Counted from the stretch's first letter, positions 25,838 through 35,321 are shown. The stretch: DNA of 64,000 nucleotides from DASXHD01 sp038239005 (GCA_038239005.1 JBBSFE010000015.1:1-64000), one strand, 5' to 3'. Notes: generated from the letters alone by a model not told the origin. Numbers and translations are program-made.

Positions 25838-27544
25838 TCAGAATTCGGCTGGGTCCGTGTAGGTGCCCATCGTGTCGCGCAGGACGTCGCAGATTTCTTG
25901 CTGCGTGCAGTACGCTTTTGCCGCTTCGATGATCGGGGGCATGAGGTTCGTGCCCGAGGTCGATGCGATGCGGACGGCCGCGAGGCACGCGGTGACTTTT
26001 GCGGCGTCGCGCTCGGCCTTTGTTTTGGCGAGGTTAGCGATTTGTTGTTTTTGGACGGCGTCGTCGATGCGGAGCATGGGGATGTTCGGGCCGCTCGAGT
26101 CGGAGACGTATTTGTTCACGCCGACCATCACGCGCACGCCCGTTTCGAGTTGGCGTTGGAAGTGGTACGCGCTCGCGGCAATTTCGCGCTGCGGGTAGCC
26201 TTTTTCGATCGCGCTGACCATGCCGCCCATTTCGTCGATACGACGAATGTACGTGAGCGCCTCGGCCTCCATGCGGTTCGTGAGGTCTTCGATGAAGTAG
26301 CTGCCGCCGAGCGGATCGATCGTTGCGGCGACGCCGCTTTCTTCGGCGATGATCTGTTGCGTGCGAAGCGCGATCGTCACGGCCTCTTCGGTCGGTAGCG
26401 CGTAGGTTTCGTCGAGCGAGTTCGTGTGGAGCGACTGCGTGCCGCCGAGCACAGCCGCGAGCGCTTGGAGCGCGACACGCGCGATGTTGTTTTGCGGCTG
26501 CTGCGCCGTGAGCGAGACGCCCGCGGTTTGCGCGTGCGTGCGGAGCTTCATCGACTCGGCTTTTTTCGCGCCGAAACGATCTTTCATCAAACGCGCCCAC
26601 ACGCGGCGTGCCGCGCGAAACTTTGCGATCTCTTCGAAGAAGTCATTGTGGACGTCGAAGAAGAACGAGAGCCGCGGCGCAAACGCGTCGACGTCGAGCC
26701 CGCGCTCGAGGCAGCTCTCGACGTAACCGACGCCGTCGGCGAGGGTGAATGCGAGCTCTTGGGCGGCCGTCGCTCCGGCTTCGCGGATGTGATAGCCGCT
26801 GATCGAGACAGTGTTCCACTTCGGCACTTCGGTCGAGCAGAACTCGATCATGTCCGTGACGATGCGCATCGCCGGCCGCGGAGGCACGAGCCACGCGTGC
26901 TGCGCGATGAACTCTTTCAAACAATCGTTTTGAACGGTGCCACCGATCGCCGTGCGAGGGATCCCGCGGACGTCGGCGAGGGCAATGTAGAACGCGAGGA
27001 GAACGATTGCGGGCCCGTTGATCGTCATCGACGTGGTGATCTTCTCGAGCGGGATGGCGTCGTAGAGGATCTGCATGTCGCGGAGCGTGTCGACGGCGAC
27101 GCCGCACATCCCGACCTCACCGAGCGAGCGCGGTGAGTCGGAGTCGTAACCCATGAGCGTGGGAAAATCGAAAGCGGTAGAGAGGCCCGTCTGGCCGTGC
27201 TCGAGCAAATATTTGAACCGCGTGTTCGTTTGCTCGGGCGTGCCGAACCCCGCGAACATGCGCATCGTCCAGAGGCGACCGCGATACATGTTCGGTTGCA
27301 CGCCGCGGGTGAACGGAAACTCTCCGGGGAAACCGAGATCGCGCATGTAGTCGATGTTGGCGTCGCTCGGCACGAGCATGTCGGTGATGTCGGCGTCGCT
27401 CCAAGTCGAAAAGCGCTCGAGGCGCGGCTTCATCTTCGCTTCGGACTTCGCGAGCGTGCCTTTTTTCCACGCTTCTTTCGCGGTGCGAATGGCGTCCAGA
27501 TCCGGCGGCATGTCACCGCTGACGTCGAAGGCCTGCATAGTCAT
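25838..27544 (-). CDS. Acyl-CoA mutase large subunit (methylmalonyl-CoA mutase type)
   Basis: The 568-aa product (ATG at 27544) has the TIM-barrel substrate domain: PFTRGVQPNMY, FDFPTLMGYDSDSP, SISGYHIREAGATAAQELAFTL and TAGVSLTAQQPQNN. It ends TDPAEF and lacks the B12-binding domain, so a small subunit must be encoded elsewhere, as in the IcmA/mcmA1 plan. The Tyr in NMYRGR and Arg in AMRIV fall where methylmalonyl-CoA mutase has its Tyr89 and Arg207, which favours methylmalonyl-CoA over isobutyryl-CoA, but by-eye alignment is not decisive. A longer frame to 27616 adds 24 residues unlike the family. Confidence 0.85.
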   Translation of the reverse strand: MTMQAFDVSGDMPPDLDAIRTAKEAWKKGTLAKSEAKMKPRLERFSTWSDADITDMLVPSDANIDYMRDLGFPGEFPFTRGVQPNMYRGRLWTMRMFAGFGTPEQTNTRFKYLLEHGQTGLSTAFDFPTLMGYDSDSPRSLGEVGMCGVAVDTLRDMQILYDAIPLEKITTSMTINGPAIVLLAFYIALADVRGIPRTAIGGTVQNDCLKEFIAQHAWLVPPRPAMRIVTDMIEFCSTEVPKWNTVSISGYHIREAGATAAQELAFTLADGVGYVESCLERGLDVDAFAPRLSFFFDVHNDFFEEIAKFRAARRVWARLMKDRFGAKKAESMKLRTHAQTAGVSLTAQQPQNNIARVALQALAAVLGGTQSLHTNSLDETYALPTEEAVTIALRTQQIIAEESGVAATIDPLGGSYFIEDLTNRMEAEALTYIRRIDEMGGMVSAIEKGYPQREIAASAYHFQRQLETGVRVMVGVNKYVSDSSGPNIPMLRIDDAVQKQQIANLAKTKAERDAAKVTACLAAVRIASTSGTNLMPPIIEAAKAYCTQQEICDVLRDTMGTYTDPAEF

Positions 27545-27647
27545 CAATCTACCATCCAGGTATTGGCGGAGCCAAACCCATCCACTTTTGGCGACGCGCC
27601 CGCAGTTGGGCTTCACGTTCTGATCGTGCTAGAGCCTCCGCCGGCTC

Positions 27648-28343
27648 ATGCTGAAACCCATCTTTGCGGTCCTCGGATCGTTTTGCGTCTACACGATGGC
27701 GGCCCTCGGTTACGCGGGCATCGCGCTACTCATGGCCATCGAGAGCGCGTGCATTCCGCTCCCGAGCGAGCTCATCATGCCGTACGCCGGAGCGATGTCT
27801 CACGCGGGCGTGCGTGAAGCGCTCGCGGCTCAATACGGCGTCTCGCTCAGCGCGTTCAACTTGGTCCTCGCGGCTGTCGCGGGCGCGATCGGGTGCAACA
27901 TCGGAAGCGAAGTCGCGTACTGGGTCGGCGCAACCGGTGGGCGCCGCGCGATTGAGCGTTACGGTCGCTACGTTCTCGTCAGCAAACACGAGCTCGAAAT
28001 CGCCGACCGTTGGTTTCAGAAACGCGGCGACATCATCATCCTCGTCGCGCGCCTCTTGCCGGTCATCCGCACGTTCATCGCGTTCCCCGCGGGCGTCGCG
28101 CGAATGAACCGCGTGAAGTTCCACGTCTACACGTTCGTCGGCTCGTTCCCGTGGTGCCTCGGCCTCGCGTGGGTCGGAAAGTATCTCGGCCAAGAGCTCC
28201 TCAAAGAGAGCTCGCCGCTCAAGCACTTCATGCACCGCTTCGATGCGGTCATCGGCGTCGCGATCATCGTCGCAGCCGTGCTCTTCATTCGCTCGCGCAT
28301 CAAGACGATGCGCGCCTATCGCGCAGAAGAAGCTAAGAATTGA
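27648..28343 (+). CDS. DedA-family membrane protein
   Basis: The 231-aa product has the DedA (VTT/SNARE-associated) pattern: an entry hairpin with ESACIPLPSELIMPYAG, GSEVAYWVGATGGRRAIERYG, and the conserved VARLLPVIRTFIAFPAGVARMNRVKF with GSFPW. DedA proteins move lipid carriers such as undecaprenyl phosphate across the membrane and affect membrane potential. The 103-bp divergent gap to the mutase gene must hold both promoters. Function within the family is not resolved by sequence. Confidence 0.88.
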   Translation: MLKPIFAVLGSFCVYTMAALGYAGIALLMAIESACIPLPSELIMPYAGAMSHAGVREALAAQYGVSLSAFNLVLAAVAGAIGCNIGSEVAYWVGATGGRRAIERYGRYVLVSKHELEIADRWFQKRGDIIILVARLLPVIRTFIAFPAGVARMNRVKFHVYTFVGSFPWCLGLAWVGKYLGQELLKESSPLKHFMHRFDAVIGVAIIVAAVLFIRSRIKTMRAYRAEEAKN

Positions 28344-28370
28344 GGCTCGCGGAGAGCGGGAGCGGGAGGC

Positions 28371-29402
28371 TCAGCTCTTCTCGGGCTTCTTCAGCTTCGC
28401 GAGCTCTTTCGAGATATCGAGGGCGGGCATCGTCGGCTCTTCGCCGATGTCTGATTGCGGCTTGCGGAGATCGATCGCGGGAAGGGTGGGGTCTTCCGCG
28501 AAGTCGGTCTTCTTTTCGGGCGGAAGCGTGGAGCCGGGAGGCGGAACTTCGGTCGGTGCGTTGACAGAGCGTTGCGACATGACGGCCGCGGCGTCGTCGA
28601 TGGCCTTCGCGCGGCCGGTCGACTCGAGGGTGTCTTCTTCGATCGTGATGACGACGGCCGTGATGTTGTCTTCGCCGCCGCGCTCGTTGGCGCGTTGGAT
28701 GAGCTTCTGCGGAACTTCGTGCATCCCGCCCGCGGAGGCGTGGCCGATGATGTCGAGGATCTCTTCGTCGGTGACCATGCCGGAGAGGCCGTCGGAGCAG
28801 AGCACGTAGACGTCGCCGGGTTGGCTGCTGTCGTGCTGCAAATCGACCGCGACTTGATCCTGCATGCCGAGAGCGCGCGTGATGACGTTCTTGGGAAGCT
28901 CTTTGCGTTGCTCTTCGGTGAGGTCGGGCATCGCGAGGAGGTAGTCGTTGAAGAGCGAGTGATCGCGCGTGAGCTGTTGGATTTGCCCGCCGCGAATGCG
29001 GTAGCAGCGCGAGTCACCGACGTGACCGATGTACATCGTGTGCTTGCGCGGTGAGAACATCGCGCCGACGACGGTGGTGCCCATGCCGTGGTACTCGCGC
29101 GAGCGCGTGCTGCGTTCGAAGATCTGACGGTTCGCGACGCGGATGCCAGTGAGCAAACGATTTTCTTCTTCGCTCAAGTTGGCGTCGAAGTGGAACGGCC
29201 AGGTCACGTCGTCGTTGGCGGTCGATCGGAAAAACTCCGAGATGGTCTCGGTCGCGAGCTTGCTCGCAACGTCTCCTGCGCGGTGCCCGCCCATTCCATC
29301 GGCCACGACGAAAAGGTCGTACTCCTTGAGCACGACAAACGAGTCCTCATTGTGCTCTCGCTGGAGCCCAACATCCGTCAGACCCCAGGCGACTGCCCGC
29401 AT
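28371..29402 (-). CDS. PP2C-type Ser/Thr protein phosphatase
   Basis: The 343-aa product has the PPM metal motifs in order: QREHNEDSF, VADGMGGHRAGD, GHVGDSRCYRI with LTRDHSL, and LCSDGLSGMV. Together they hold two Mn/Mg ions that activate water to remove phosphate from Ser/Thr. The ATG at 29402 is chosen because GGAG lies 11 bases upstream; a TTG seven codons earlier is also open. The last 90 residues are a Pro/Glu-rich tail with repeated DPTLPAIDL/EPTMPALDI. It could oppose the two Ser/Thr kinases of this window, but that is inference. Confidence 0.88.
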   Translation of the reverse strand: MRAVAWGLTDVGLQREHNEDSFVVLKEYDLFVVADGMGGHRAGDVASKLATETISEFFRSTANDDVTWPFHFDANLSEEENRLLTGIRVANRQIFERSTRSREYHGMGTTVVGAMFSPRKHTMYIGHVGDSRCYRIRGGQIQQLTRDHSLFNDYLLAMPDLTEEQRKELPKNVITRALGMQDQVAVDLQHDSSQPGDVYVLCSDGLSGMVTDEEILDIIGHASAGGMHEVPQKLIQRANERGGEDNITAVVITIEEDTLESTGRAKAIDDAAAVMSQRSVNAPTEVPPPGSTLPPEKKTDFAEDPTLPAIDLRKPQSDIGEEPTMPALDISKELAKLKKPEKS

Positions 29403-29466
29403 CAACGGCGTAGCTCCAAGCAAAAAATCATTTCACCGGCGCAGATGGGTGTCAAGCGGCGCGACA

Positions 29467-30030
29467 TCACACTTCCATGATGTCTTTTTCTTTGTTCGCC
29501 ACGATCGCATCGACCTGTTTCGTGGCGTCACCGATCGAGTCTTCGGCACGTTTTTTTCCTCGATCAACCTCGTCCGCGCTGGCCTCGCCCTCGGTTTCGA
29601 TGCTGCTCAGCATGTCGAGCGCATCGTGGCGTGCCTTGCGAATCGAGACCTTGCACTCTTCACCGTATTTTTTGGCGATCTTCACGAACTCCTTGCGACG
29701 CTCTTCGGTCAGTGGCGGAAGCGGAATGCGAACGATGTCGCCGTCAGCTTGAGGGTTGAGGCCGAGATCGCTCTCGCGGAGAGCTTTTTCGACCGCTTTG
29801 ATTTGGGTCTTGTCCCACGGTTTGACGGTGATGAGGCGCGGCTCGGGGACGTTGACGTGGGCCATCTGCGCGAGCGGCGTGGGGGTGCCGTAATAGTCGA
29901 CGCGGATGCCATTGAGGAGCTCGGGCGTCGCGCGGCCGGCGCGGAGCTTCGATAGATCGCGCTTGAGCACGTCGTGCGCTTTCGCGACGGAGCCCAGAAG
30001 CTCCTTGTGAACATCGTCGATCATCGACAT
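29467..30030 (-). CDS. frr: Ribosome recycling factor
   Basis: The 187-aa product has the RRF three-helix bundle signatures: LSKLRAGRATPELLNGI, YYGTPTPLAQMA, ITVKPWDKTQI and DGDIVRIPLPPLTEERR. RRF with EF-G splits ribosomes after termination. MSM gives two possible ATGs (30030 and 30024); neither has a strong ribosome site. The usual partner pyrH is not adjacent; a PP2C gene follows instead, 64 bases on. Confidence 0.95.
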   Translation of the reverse strand: MSMIDDVHKELLGSVAKAHDVLKRDLSKLRAGRATPELLNGIRVDYYGTPTPLAQMAHVNVPEPRLITVKPWDKTQIKAVEKALRESDLGLNPQADGDIVRIPLPPLTEERRKEFVKIAKKYGEECKVSIRKARHDALDMLSSIETEGEASADEVDRGKKRAEDSIGDATKQVDAIVANKEKDIMEV

Positions 30031-30110
30031 CTCGAGGGAGAGGAGCCTAGAGCGGCTCGGCCACCTCGTCGAGCCAGAATTGCGCAGTCGGTGGTAACGT
30101 CGGCCGCCTC

Positions 30111-31670
30111 GTGGGCGCTCGCATTCGGCTGCTGATTCTCGTCGTTTTGGCGTCGCTCGGCGCTGTGGCGGGCATTCGCGCGCACAAGCAGGCAGAGGAA
30201 GCGATGCTCCAAGCGCCGCCTCCTGCCGCGCTGCCGGCTGTTGCGGCTCCGAGCGGGCTCGTCGCCGAGGCCGTGATCGCATCGCCCGACGCCACGTGGC
30301 GGAAGGCGCAACTCGCCATCGGAGGCGTGCTTGTCCTCGCGCCGCCGACGTTCGGCGGGATCCTCGCCGCAATGACGCACGTTCCGGATCTCGCGGCCGT
30401 CGTCGATGGCGCAGCGCCGGCCTACGCGGTCGTGGATGAGCGATGGCGCTGGGTGATCGCGGCGCATGCGGTGAACGCGTCGCGCGCGAAGACCACGGCG
30501 GAAGCGAACCCGACGAACGTCGGCGCATCCGGGGCGTGGATTCTCGTCGGCTCGGATGCAAGCGCGGTCACGGACCTCGGTCCATACGCATCGGGAACGC
30601 TCCCAACGCGTGCGCTCCCGAAATCGGCAGTGTTCGCAAACGCGGGCGGCGCGGCGATCGCAGGCCCGCTTCGCGCAGAGGCCGAGCGTCGATGGACGAA
30701 GCTTCGAACGTTCCTTCTCGACAAAGACGACGAAGCGCGTCGCGATCACAATGGGCGCGCGCCCGATCTCGCGGACCCGAAGCCGCTCGTCGCTGCAGCC
30801 GACGCTTGGGTCTCGAAAGTGATCGCCAACGCGAGCGGGATGCAAACCGCGGAGCTCGCGCTCGACGTCATCGACGATGATTCGATCGACGCACACCTCA
30901 CGCTCACGCCGCCACACGATGGCGCGACGAAAGCGTGGGTCGATTCCCTCGAGGGCGGCTCGACCACCGTGCTCGTCGGAACGAGCGCCGATGCGATCGG
31001 AACGATTTTCTGGCGGTCGACACCTCCTGAACGCGAAAGCACTGCAAAAGACTTCGGCGATCTTCTCGGGACCATGCTCGGCACGCGCGTTCCCGCCGCC
31101 GATGAAGCAAAGCTCGGCGAGCTCCTCGGCGCGGTCGCGAAAGCGCGTGCGGGTTGGTCGATCGCGTCCGTCGCCGCGGGCGCCGCGCCAGGCGGGTTCT
31201 TGCGACTCTCGACGAACGACTCGAAGAACATGACCACCGCTCTCGAGGGCATCGTCGATCTCGCGCGGAAACCCGCGTGGACTTCGTGGGAGAAAACGTT
31301 CGGCGTCACGAAGATCGATCGCGCTGGCGCTCATGCGACCGCCACGACCGACGGCGGACCAACCGTTCAAGCCACGTGGGTCGCACACGAAGGCGAAACC
31401 GATCTCGCTGTCGGCATCGACGCACAAAGCCTCGTTACGCCGCCCGATCACACCCGCGCGATCGGAGCCGATCCGAAAGTGAGCAGCTGGCTTCGTGCGG
31501 TCGGCGGAAACGTCATGGTCGCCATCATCGTGCGCCCACTTCTCGTCGCATCGTCGCCGCGCACCGATGCCGCGCTCGTCGCGTTCACCCGGCATCGAGA
31601 CAGCGTCGAGATTCGCGCACGCACGACCGGTGTTCTCGTGCGCCAGGCCGTATCCTCGGGGAAGCTCTGA
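30111..31670 (+). CDS. Membrane-anchored hypothetical protein (DUF3352-like)
   Basis: The 519-aa product (GTG start) has one N-terminal anchor (LLILVVLASLGAVAGI) and a long exported body with repeated alpha/beta modules, Ala- and Thr-rich, with motifs such as WVDSLEGGSTTVLVGTSADAIGTIF. This recalls the DUF3352 exported proteins of myxobacteria, but I am not sure. No catalytic residues are evident. Its TGA overlaps the ATG of the ABC permease gene (TGATG), so the two are co-translated. It might be a partner of the transporter. Confidence 0.6.
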   Translation: MGARIRLLILVVLASLGAVAGIRAHKQAEEAMLQAPPPAALPAVAAPSGLVAEAVIASPDATWRKAQLAIGGVLVLAPPTFGGILAAMTHVPDLAAVVDGAAPAYAVVDERWRWVIAAHAVNASRAKTTAEANPTNVGASGAWILVGSDASAVTDLGPYASGTLPTRALPKSAVFANAGGAAIAGPLRAEAERRWTKLRTFLLDKDDEARRDHNGRAPDLADPKPLVAAADAWVSKVIANASGMQTAELALDVIDDDSIDAHLTLTPPHDGATKAWVDSLEGGSTTVLVGTSADAIGTIFWRSTPPERESTAKDFGDLLGTMLGTRVPAADEAKLGELLGAVAKARAGWSIASVAAGAAPGGFLRLSTNDSKNMTTALEGIVDLARKPAWTSWEKTFGVTKIDRAGAHATATTDGGPTVQATWVAHEGETDLAVGIDAQSLVTPPDHTRAIGADPKVSSWLRAVGGNVMVAIIVRPLLVASSPRTDAALVAFTRHRDSVEIRARTTGVLVRQAVSSGKL

Positions 31671-32485
31671 TGTTCGACTACCTGTCGATTCCGCTCTTTC
31701 AGCGGGCACTCTTCGCGGGCGCCCTCTTGTCGGCGCTTCTCGCCGTGCTCGGCGTGCTCGTGACTGCGCGAGGCCTAGCATATCTCGGCGACGGGCTCTC
31801 GCACGCAGCGTTCGGCGGCATCGCGCTCGGGATGTTTCTCGGTCTCACGTCGCCGCTCGTCATCGCGATTCCGTTCACCGCGCTCGCGGCGATCGGCATT
31901 GGTGCGTTGCGCCGCAAGGGCGGGCTCCGCTCGGATGTCGCCATGGCGGCGCTCTTTGCGGTGTGCTTCGCGATGGGCATCGTGTTCTTGCGCAAAGCCA
32001 AACGCACGCAAACGACGTTCGATCCCGAGTCGCTCCTCTTCGGCAACATCCTCTTGGTCGGCGAGGACGACTTATGGATCGTCATCGCGATCGCCATCAT
32101 CACGTTCATCTTCCTCGCTTTCACGTGGTCGCGCATGGCCTACGCGACGTTCGACGAAGAGCTCGCGCGCCTCTCCGGCATCGAGGTCGGCTGGCTCGAG
32201 AGCGCGCTCCTCGCGGCGCTCGCCGCCGTTGTCGTCGCGGCGATTCGCCTCGCGGGCGTCGTGCTCGTGAGCGCGTTCCTCGTGATCCCGTCGGCGGTCG
32301 GTCGTCTCGCGGGTCGATCGCTTGCGGGCGTTGCCGGTTGGTCGATGCTCGCCGGAGTCGTCGGCGTTCTCGCCGGCTTCGTGATCGGTCACGCCCTCGA
32401 CTGGCCAGAAGGTGCGGCGATCGTGCTCAGCCTCGCCGCCGAGCTCGGAATCGGCCTGTCGCTCAAGCAGCTCCGTAGAGCCTGA
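31670..32485 (+). CDS. ABC-3 metal transporter permease (ZnuB/MntB type)
   Basis: The 271-aa product has about eight membrane helices and the ABC-3 family motifs GLAYLGDGLSHAAFGGIALG and ESLLFGNILLV, and the late RLAGVVLVSAFLVIPSA. These permeases import Zn, Mn or Fe with an ATPase and a periplasmic binding protein. Neither partner is in this window, so it is an orphan permease or the partners lie elsewhere. It is coupled to the upstream exported protein. Confidence 0.87.
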   Translation: MFDYLSIPLFQRALFAGALLSALLAVLGVLVTARGLAYLGDGLSHAAFGGIALGMFLGLTSPLVIAIPFTALAAIGIGALRRKGGLRSDVAMAALFAVCFAMGIVFLRKAKRTQTTFDPESLLFGNILLVGEDDLWIVIAIAIITFIFLAFTWSRMAYATFDEELARLSGIEVGWLESALLAALAAVVVAAIRLAGVVLVSAFLVIPSAVGRLAGRSLAGVAGWSMLAGVVGVLAGFVIGHALDWPEGAAIVLSLAAELGIGLSLKQLRRA

Positions 32486-32499
32486 GCTAAGATGCGCGC

Positions 32500-33960
32500 A
32501 TGACTTATCGCCGTTTGAAGGCCGCGCTGTTCGTCGCGCTCGTCGCGGTTGCCGTCGCCACCGGCTGCGGTCGCTCCGACCTCAATCAATACATCTACGG
32601 TGACGGCAGCGTCGACGGACACGGCGACAGCGGCGCCTGCGATGCAACGACATGCCCAACCGGCTGCTGCGACGGCACGGGGACCTGCCGCGACGGGACC
32701 GAGCTCAACACGTGCGGCTTCGGCGGCGGCGCATGCAACGATTGTCTGTCGCAAGGTTTCGACTTCTGCGACGCCCAAGTCAAAGCGTGCGGCAACATCC
32801 AACCCACGTGCGATGTCACCTCGTGCGCGAATGGCTGCTGCACGCTCTTCAACGGCCAGCAAGCTTGCGTGTCGGGCGCGTCGTCACTCGCGTGCGGCAA
32901 CAGCGGTAACAAATGTACCGACTGCACCACCGGCGGCCAGGTTTGTGATCCCGCAGCGAAAGCGTGCGTCAACGCGCCGTGCGGTCCGAACAACTGCAAG
33001 GGCTGCTGCAACGGCACGGCGTGCGTCGGCGCCGAGACCGATTCGCAATGCGGCACGGGCGGCCTCTCCTGCACCGACTGCACGAGCCTCCAGGAATTCT
33101 GCGACACCTCCACGGGCCTTTGCGTTTCCGTGCAACCTACATGCAACGCTTCGACGTGCGCGAAAGGCTGCTGCGCGGGCAACACGTGCGTCACGAGCGA
33201 AACGGACACGCAATGCGGCATCGGCGGGACGGCCTGCGCCGACTGCACCTCGAAGAGCGGAACATGCTCGGGCGGCACATGCGCCACGGCATGCAACTCG
33301 AAGACATGCCCCGGTTGCTGCCAAGCCGGAACGTGCTTCGCGGGCTTCGTCGATTCGCGCTGCGGCTCCGACGGCTCCACATGCGTCGACTGCACATCGT
33401 CATCGACGACGTGCGACACACTCTCCGTGCCGCGCGTCTGCAAAGGCACGACGACCACGTGCCCGGCTCCGTACACGAGCTGCCCATCGACCGTGACGAC
33501 GCCCACGCTTTCCGTCACGAAAGGTTCGTGCGCCTCGACCGATCTCGCCGACGCAAAGGCCGCATGCACGACCGGTTTCGGATCGTCATCGTGCAGTCTG
33601 TTCTTCACCGACGAGCCCCTCATCAACGCCAAATGCGCGACGTGTCTCGCGTCGTTCCAGTACGCACTTCAGGACGGGCAAGGCATCTTCAACTGCGTCA
33701 GCCCGTTCGTCACGTCGACGTGCAACCACACGACGGGCTGCGTCGATGATTGCGAGCTCCAGAGCTGCGTGAAGTGTCCGTCGAGCTCGGTGCCGACATG
33801 CCGCAACTCGGTCGCTTCGGGTCAGTGTCAACCCTACATCACGAGCGCAACGTGCATCGGCACGGCCCTCCTCGGAACGGCGTCGTTCTGCAACCCGACG
33901 ACCTACAGCGGCAACTACGGCAGCTGGCTCGCGGGCGTGGGCGCGCACTACTGCCAGTGA
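32500..33960 (+). CDS. Cys-rich repeat lipoprotein
   Basis: The 486-aa product has lipobox ATGC (Cys about 23). Five or six tandem repeats of about 45 residues follow with the pattern C-x4-C-x2-GCC-x-G-C ... C-G ... C-x-DC, for example CDATTCPTGCCDGTGTC and CDVTSCANGCCTLFNGQQAC. Such disulfide-rich modules are frequent in myxobacterial surface lipoproteins. The C-terminal third is different and also Cys-rich. It is not a zinc-finger array, since the protein is exported. The stop overlaps the SDR gene start by four bases (GTGA). Confidence 0.75.
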   Translation: MTYRRLKAALFVALVAVAVATGCGRSDLNQYIYGDGSVDGHGDSGACDATTCPTGCCDGTGTCRDGTELNTCGFGGGACNDCLSQGFDFCDAQVKACGNIQPTCDVTSCANGCCTLFNGQQACVSGASSLACGNSGNKCTDCTTGGQVCDPAAKACVNAPCGPNNCKGCCNGTACVGAETDSQCGTGGLSCTDCTSLQEFCDTSTGLCVSVQPTCNASTCAKGCCAGNTCVTSETDTQCGIGGTACADCTSKSGTCSGGTCATACNSKTCPGCCQAGTCFAGFVDSRCGSDGSTCVDCTSSSTTCDTLSVPRVCKGTTTTCPAPYTSCPSTVTTPTLSVTKGSCASTDLADAKAACTTGFGSSSCSLFFTDEPLINAKCATCLASFQYALQDGQGIFNCVSPFVTSTCNHTTGCVDDCELQSCVKCPSSSVPTCRNSVASGQCQPYITSATCIGTALLGTASFCNPTTYSGNYGSWLAGVGAHYCQ

Positions 33961-35081
33961 CGTCGCACGACGAAGTCGTTCTTCTCACCGGTTTCCCGTC
34001 GTTTCGCGCGCGGCGAATGGCGGAAGAGATCGTGCTGGCCGAAGGCGCAAGCACGCTCGTGCACGCTGTCGTTCACCCGAAGCTCCACGAGGACGCGCTC
34101 TCCGCACTCGATGCGCTTCCACTCGAAGCGCGCCGCCGCGTGCATCTCATCGAAGGCGATGCAGCAGCGATGGACCTCGGGCTCTCGGGTGTCGAGTTTC
34201 GAACGCTCTCGCGCGAGATCGATCGCATTCACCATTGCGTGCAAGTGAACTACCTCGGCGCCGAGCGCGAAGTCGCCGAGCACGTCAACGTCGGCTCCGC
34301 GTACGAGATCCTCGAGCTCGCACGAGCGTGTCCGAATCTGAAATGTCTGGTCGTGCATTCGGCGGCGTCGGTGTCGGGCGATCGCTCCGGCGTCGTGCGC
34401 GAGGACGAGCTCGATCGCGGTCAGCGTTATCGAAACCCCATCGAAGAGACGCTCGCACGAGCCGAGCGCGTCTATCGCCGCGCGATGACGGGAAAGAAGC
34501 CCGTTCCCATCGCGGTGCTTCGCCCGACGATCATCGTCGGCGATTCGCACACCGGCGAAGTCGACCGCCTCGAAGGTCCGTATCTGCTCATTCTCTTGAT
34601 GCTCGCGGCACCGCCCGACTTTGCGCTTCCGCTTCCGGGTCGCAGCGATGTTCCGCTGAACCTCGTGCCGATCGATTTCGTCACGAAGGCGGCGCTCCAC
34701 ATCGGGCGTGATCCGCGCGCCCCAGGTCGCACGTTTCATTTGGTCGATCCGGAGGCGATGCCGTCGCGCAAAGTCGTGGAGCTCGTCGCGCATGCGGGCG
34801 GGCGTCGCGTTGCGAGTGGTTTCCTGCCGGCGAATCTCACGCGCGCGCTTCTTCGTGCGCCGGGCCTCGAGCGCATCGCAAAGAGTCCGCGCTCGTTCCT
34901 CGAGGCGATGGTCTTGCCCGTCACCTACGACCATGCAAACGCCGACGAGATCCTGGCGGACACGGGCATTCGCTGCCCGCCGCTGCCGACGTACGTGGAC
35001 CAACTCGTCGCGCACGTGCAGCGCTGGCTCGATGCACGGCACACCGAAAAAGAAGCCATGTCACACGATCCGCTCGGATGA
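33957..35081 (+). CDS. NAD-binding SDR oxidoreductase (fatty-acyl reductase-like, NAD_binding_4)
   Basis: The 374-aa product starts at a GTG overlapping the previous stop. VVLLTGFPSFRARRMAEEI is the dinucleotide loop in the unusual TGFPSFxxRR form, and VEFRTLSREIDRIHHCVQVNY, NVGSAYEILELA and VLRPTIIVGDSHTGE are typical of the NAD_binding_4 (thioester reductase) group. The substrate is not known. It overlaps the small DUF4911 gene downstream (ATGA), suggesting one translation unit. Confidence 0.78.
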   Translation: MTSHDEVVLLTGFPSFRARRMAEEIVLAEGASTLVHAVVHPKLHEDALSALDALPLEARRRVHLIEGDAAAMDLGLSGVEFRTLSREIDRIHHCVQVNYLGAEREVAEHVNVGSAYEILELARACPNLKCLVVHSAASVSGDRSGVVREDELDRGQRYRNPIEETLARAERVYRRAMTGKKPVPIAVLRPTIIVGDSHTGEVDRLEGPYLLILLMLAAPPDFALPLPGRSDVPLNLVPIDFVTKAALHIGRDPRAPGRTFHLVDPEAMPSRKVVELVAHAGGRRVASGFLPANLTRALLRAPGLERIAKSPRSFLEAMVLPVTYDHANADEILADTGIRCPPLPTYVDQLVAHVQRWLDARHTEKEAMSHDPLG

Positions 35082-35308
35082 CGAAATCCGTTCGACCCGT
35101 CGCCGAAGATGGAATGATCACGCGCGAGCTCGTCGTTCGCGCGGAAGACGTCGTCTTTCTCAAAGGCGTCGTCGAGGCGCACGATGGTCTCGCACAAGTA
35201 TTCGGCGAGCGCGGCGGCGAGCTCGTCATCACCGCGCCTGTCAGCCGCGAGCGCGAGCTCGACGAGCTCGTCCGTGATCTCTGCGCCGAGCTTGGTGGGA
35301 TCCGTTGA
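35078..35308 (+). CDS. DUF4911-like small protein
   Basis: The 76-aa product fits DUF4911: a short strand-helix-strand unit with VVFLKGVVEAHDGLAQVFGERGGELVITAP. It is coupled to the SDR gene by a 4-base overlap. No catalytic motif is seen; it may bind the SDR protein. The assignment rests on the overall pattern. Confidence 0.6.
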   Translation: MTKSVRPVAEDGMITRELVVRAEDVVFLKGVVEAHDGLAQVFGERGGELVITAPVSRERELDELVRDLCAELGGIR

Positions 35309-35321
35309 TGGAGCTTTCGGA

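Noticed and set aside
29467..30561. 364-aa frame for ribosome recycling factor
   Set aside because: The extra N-terminal part is Arg-rich shadow of the divergent gene; RRF is about 185 aa.
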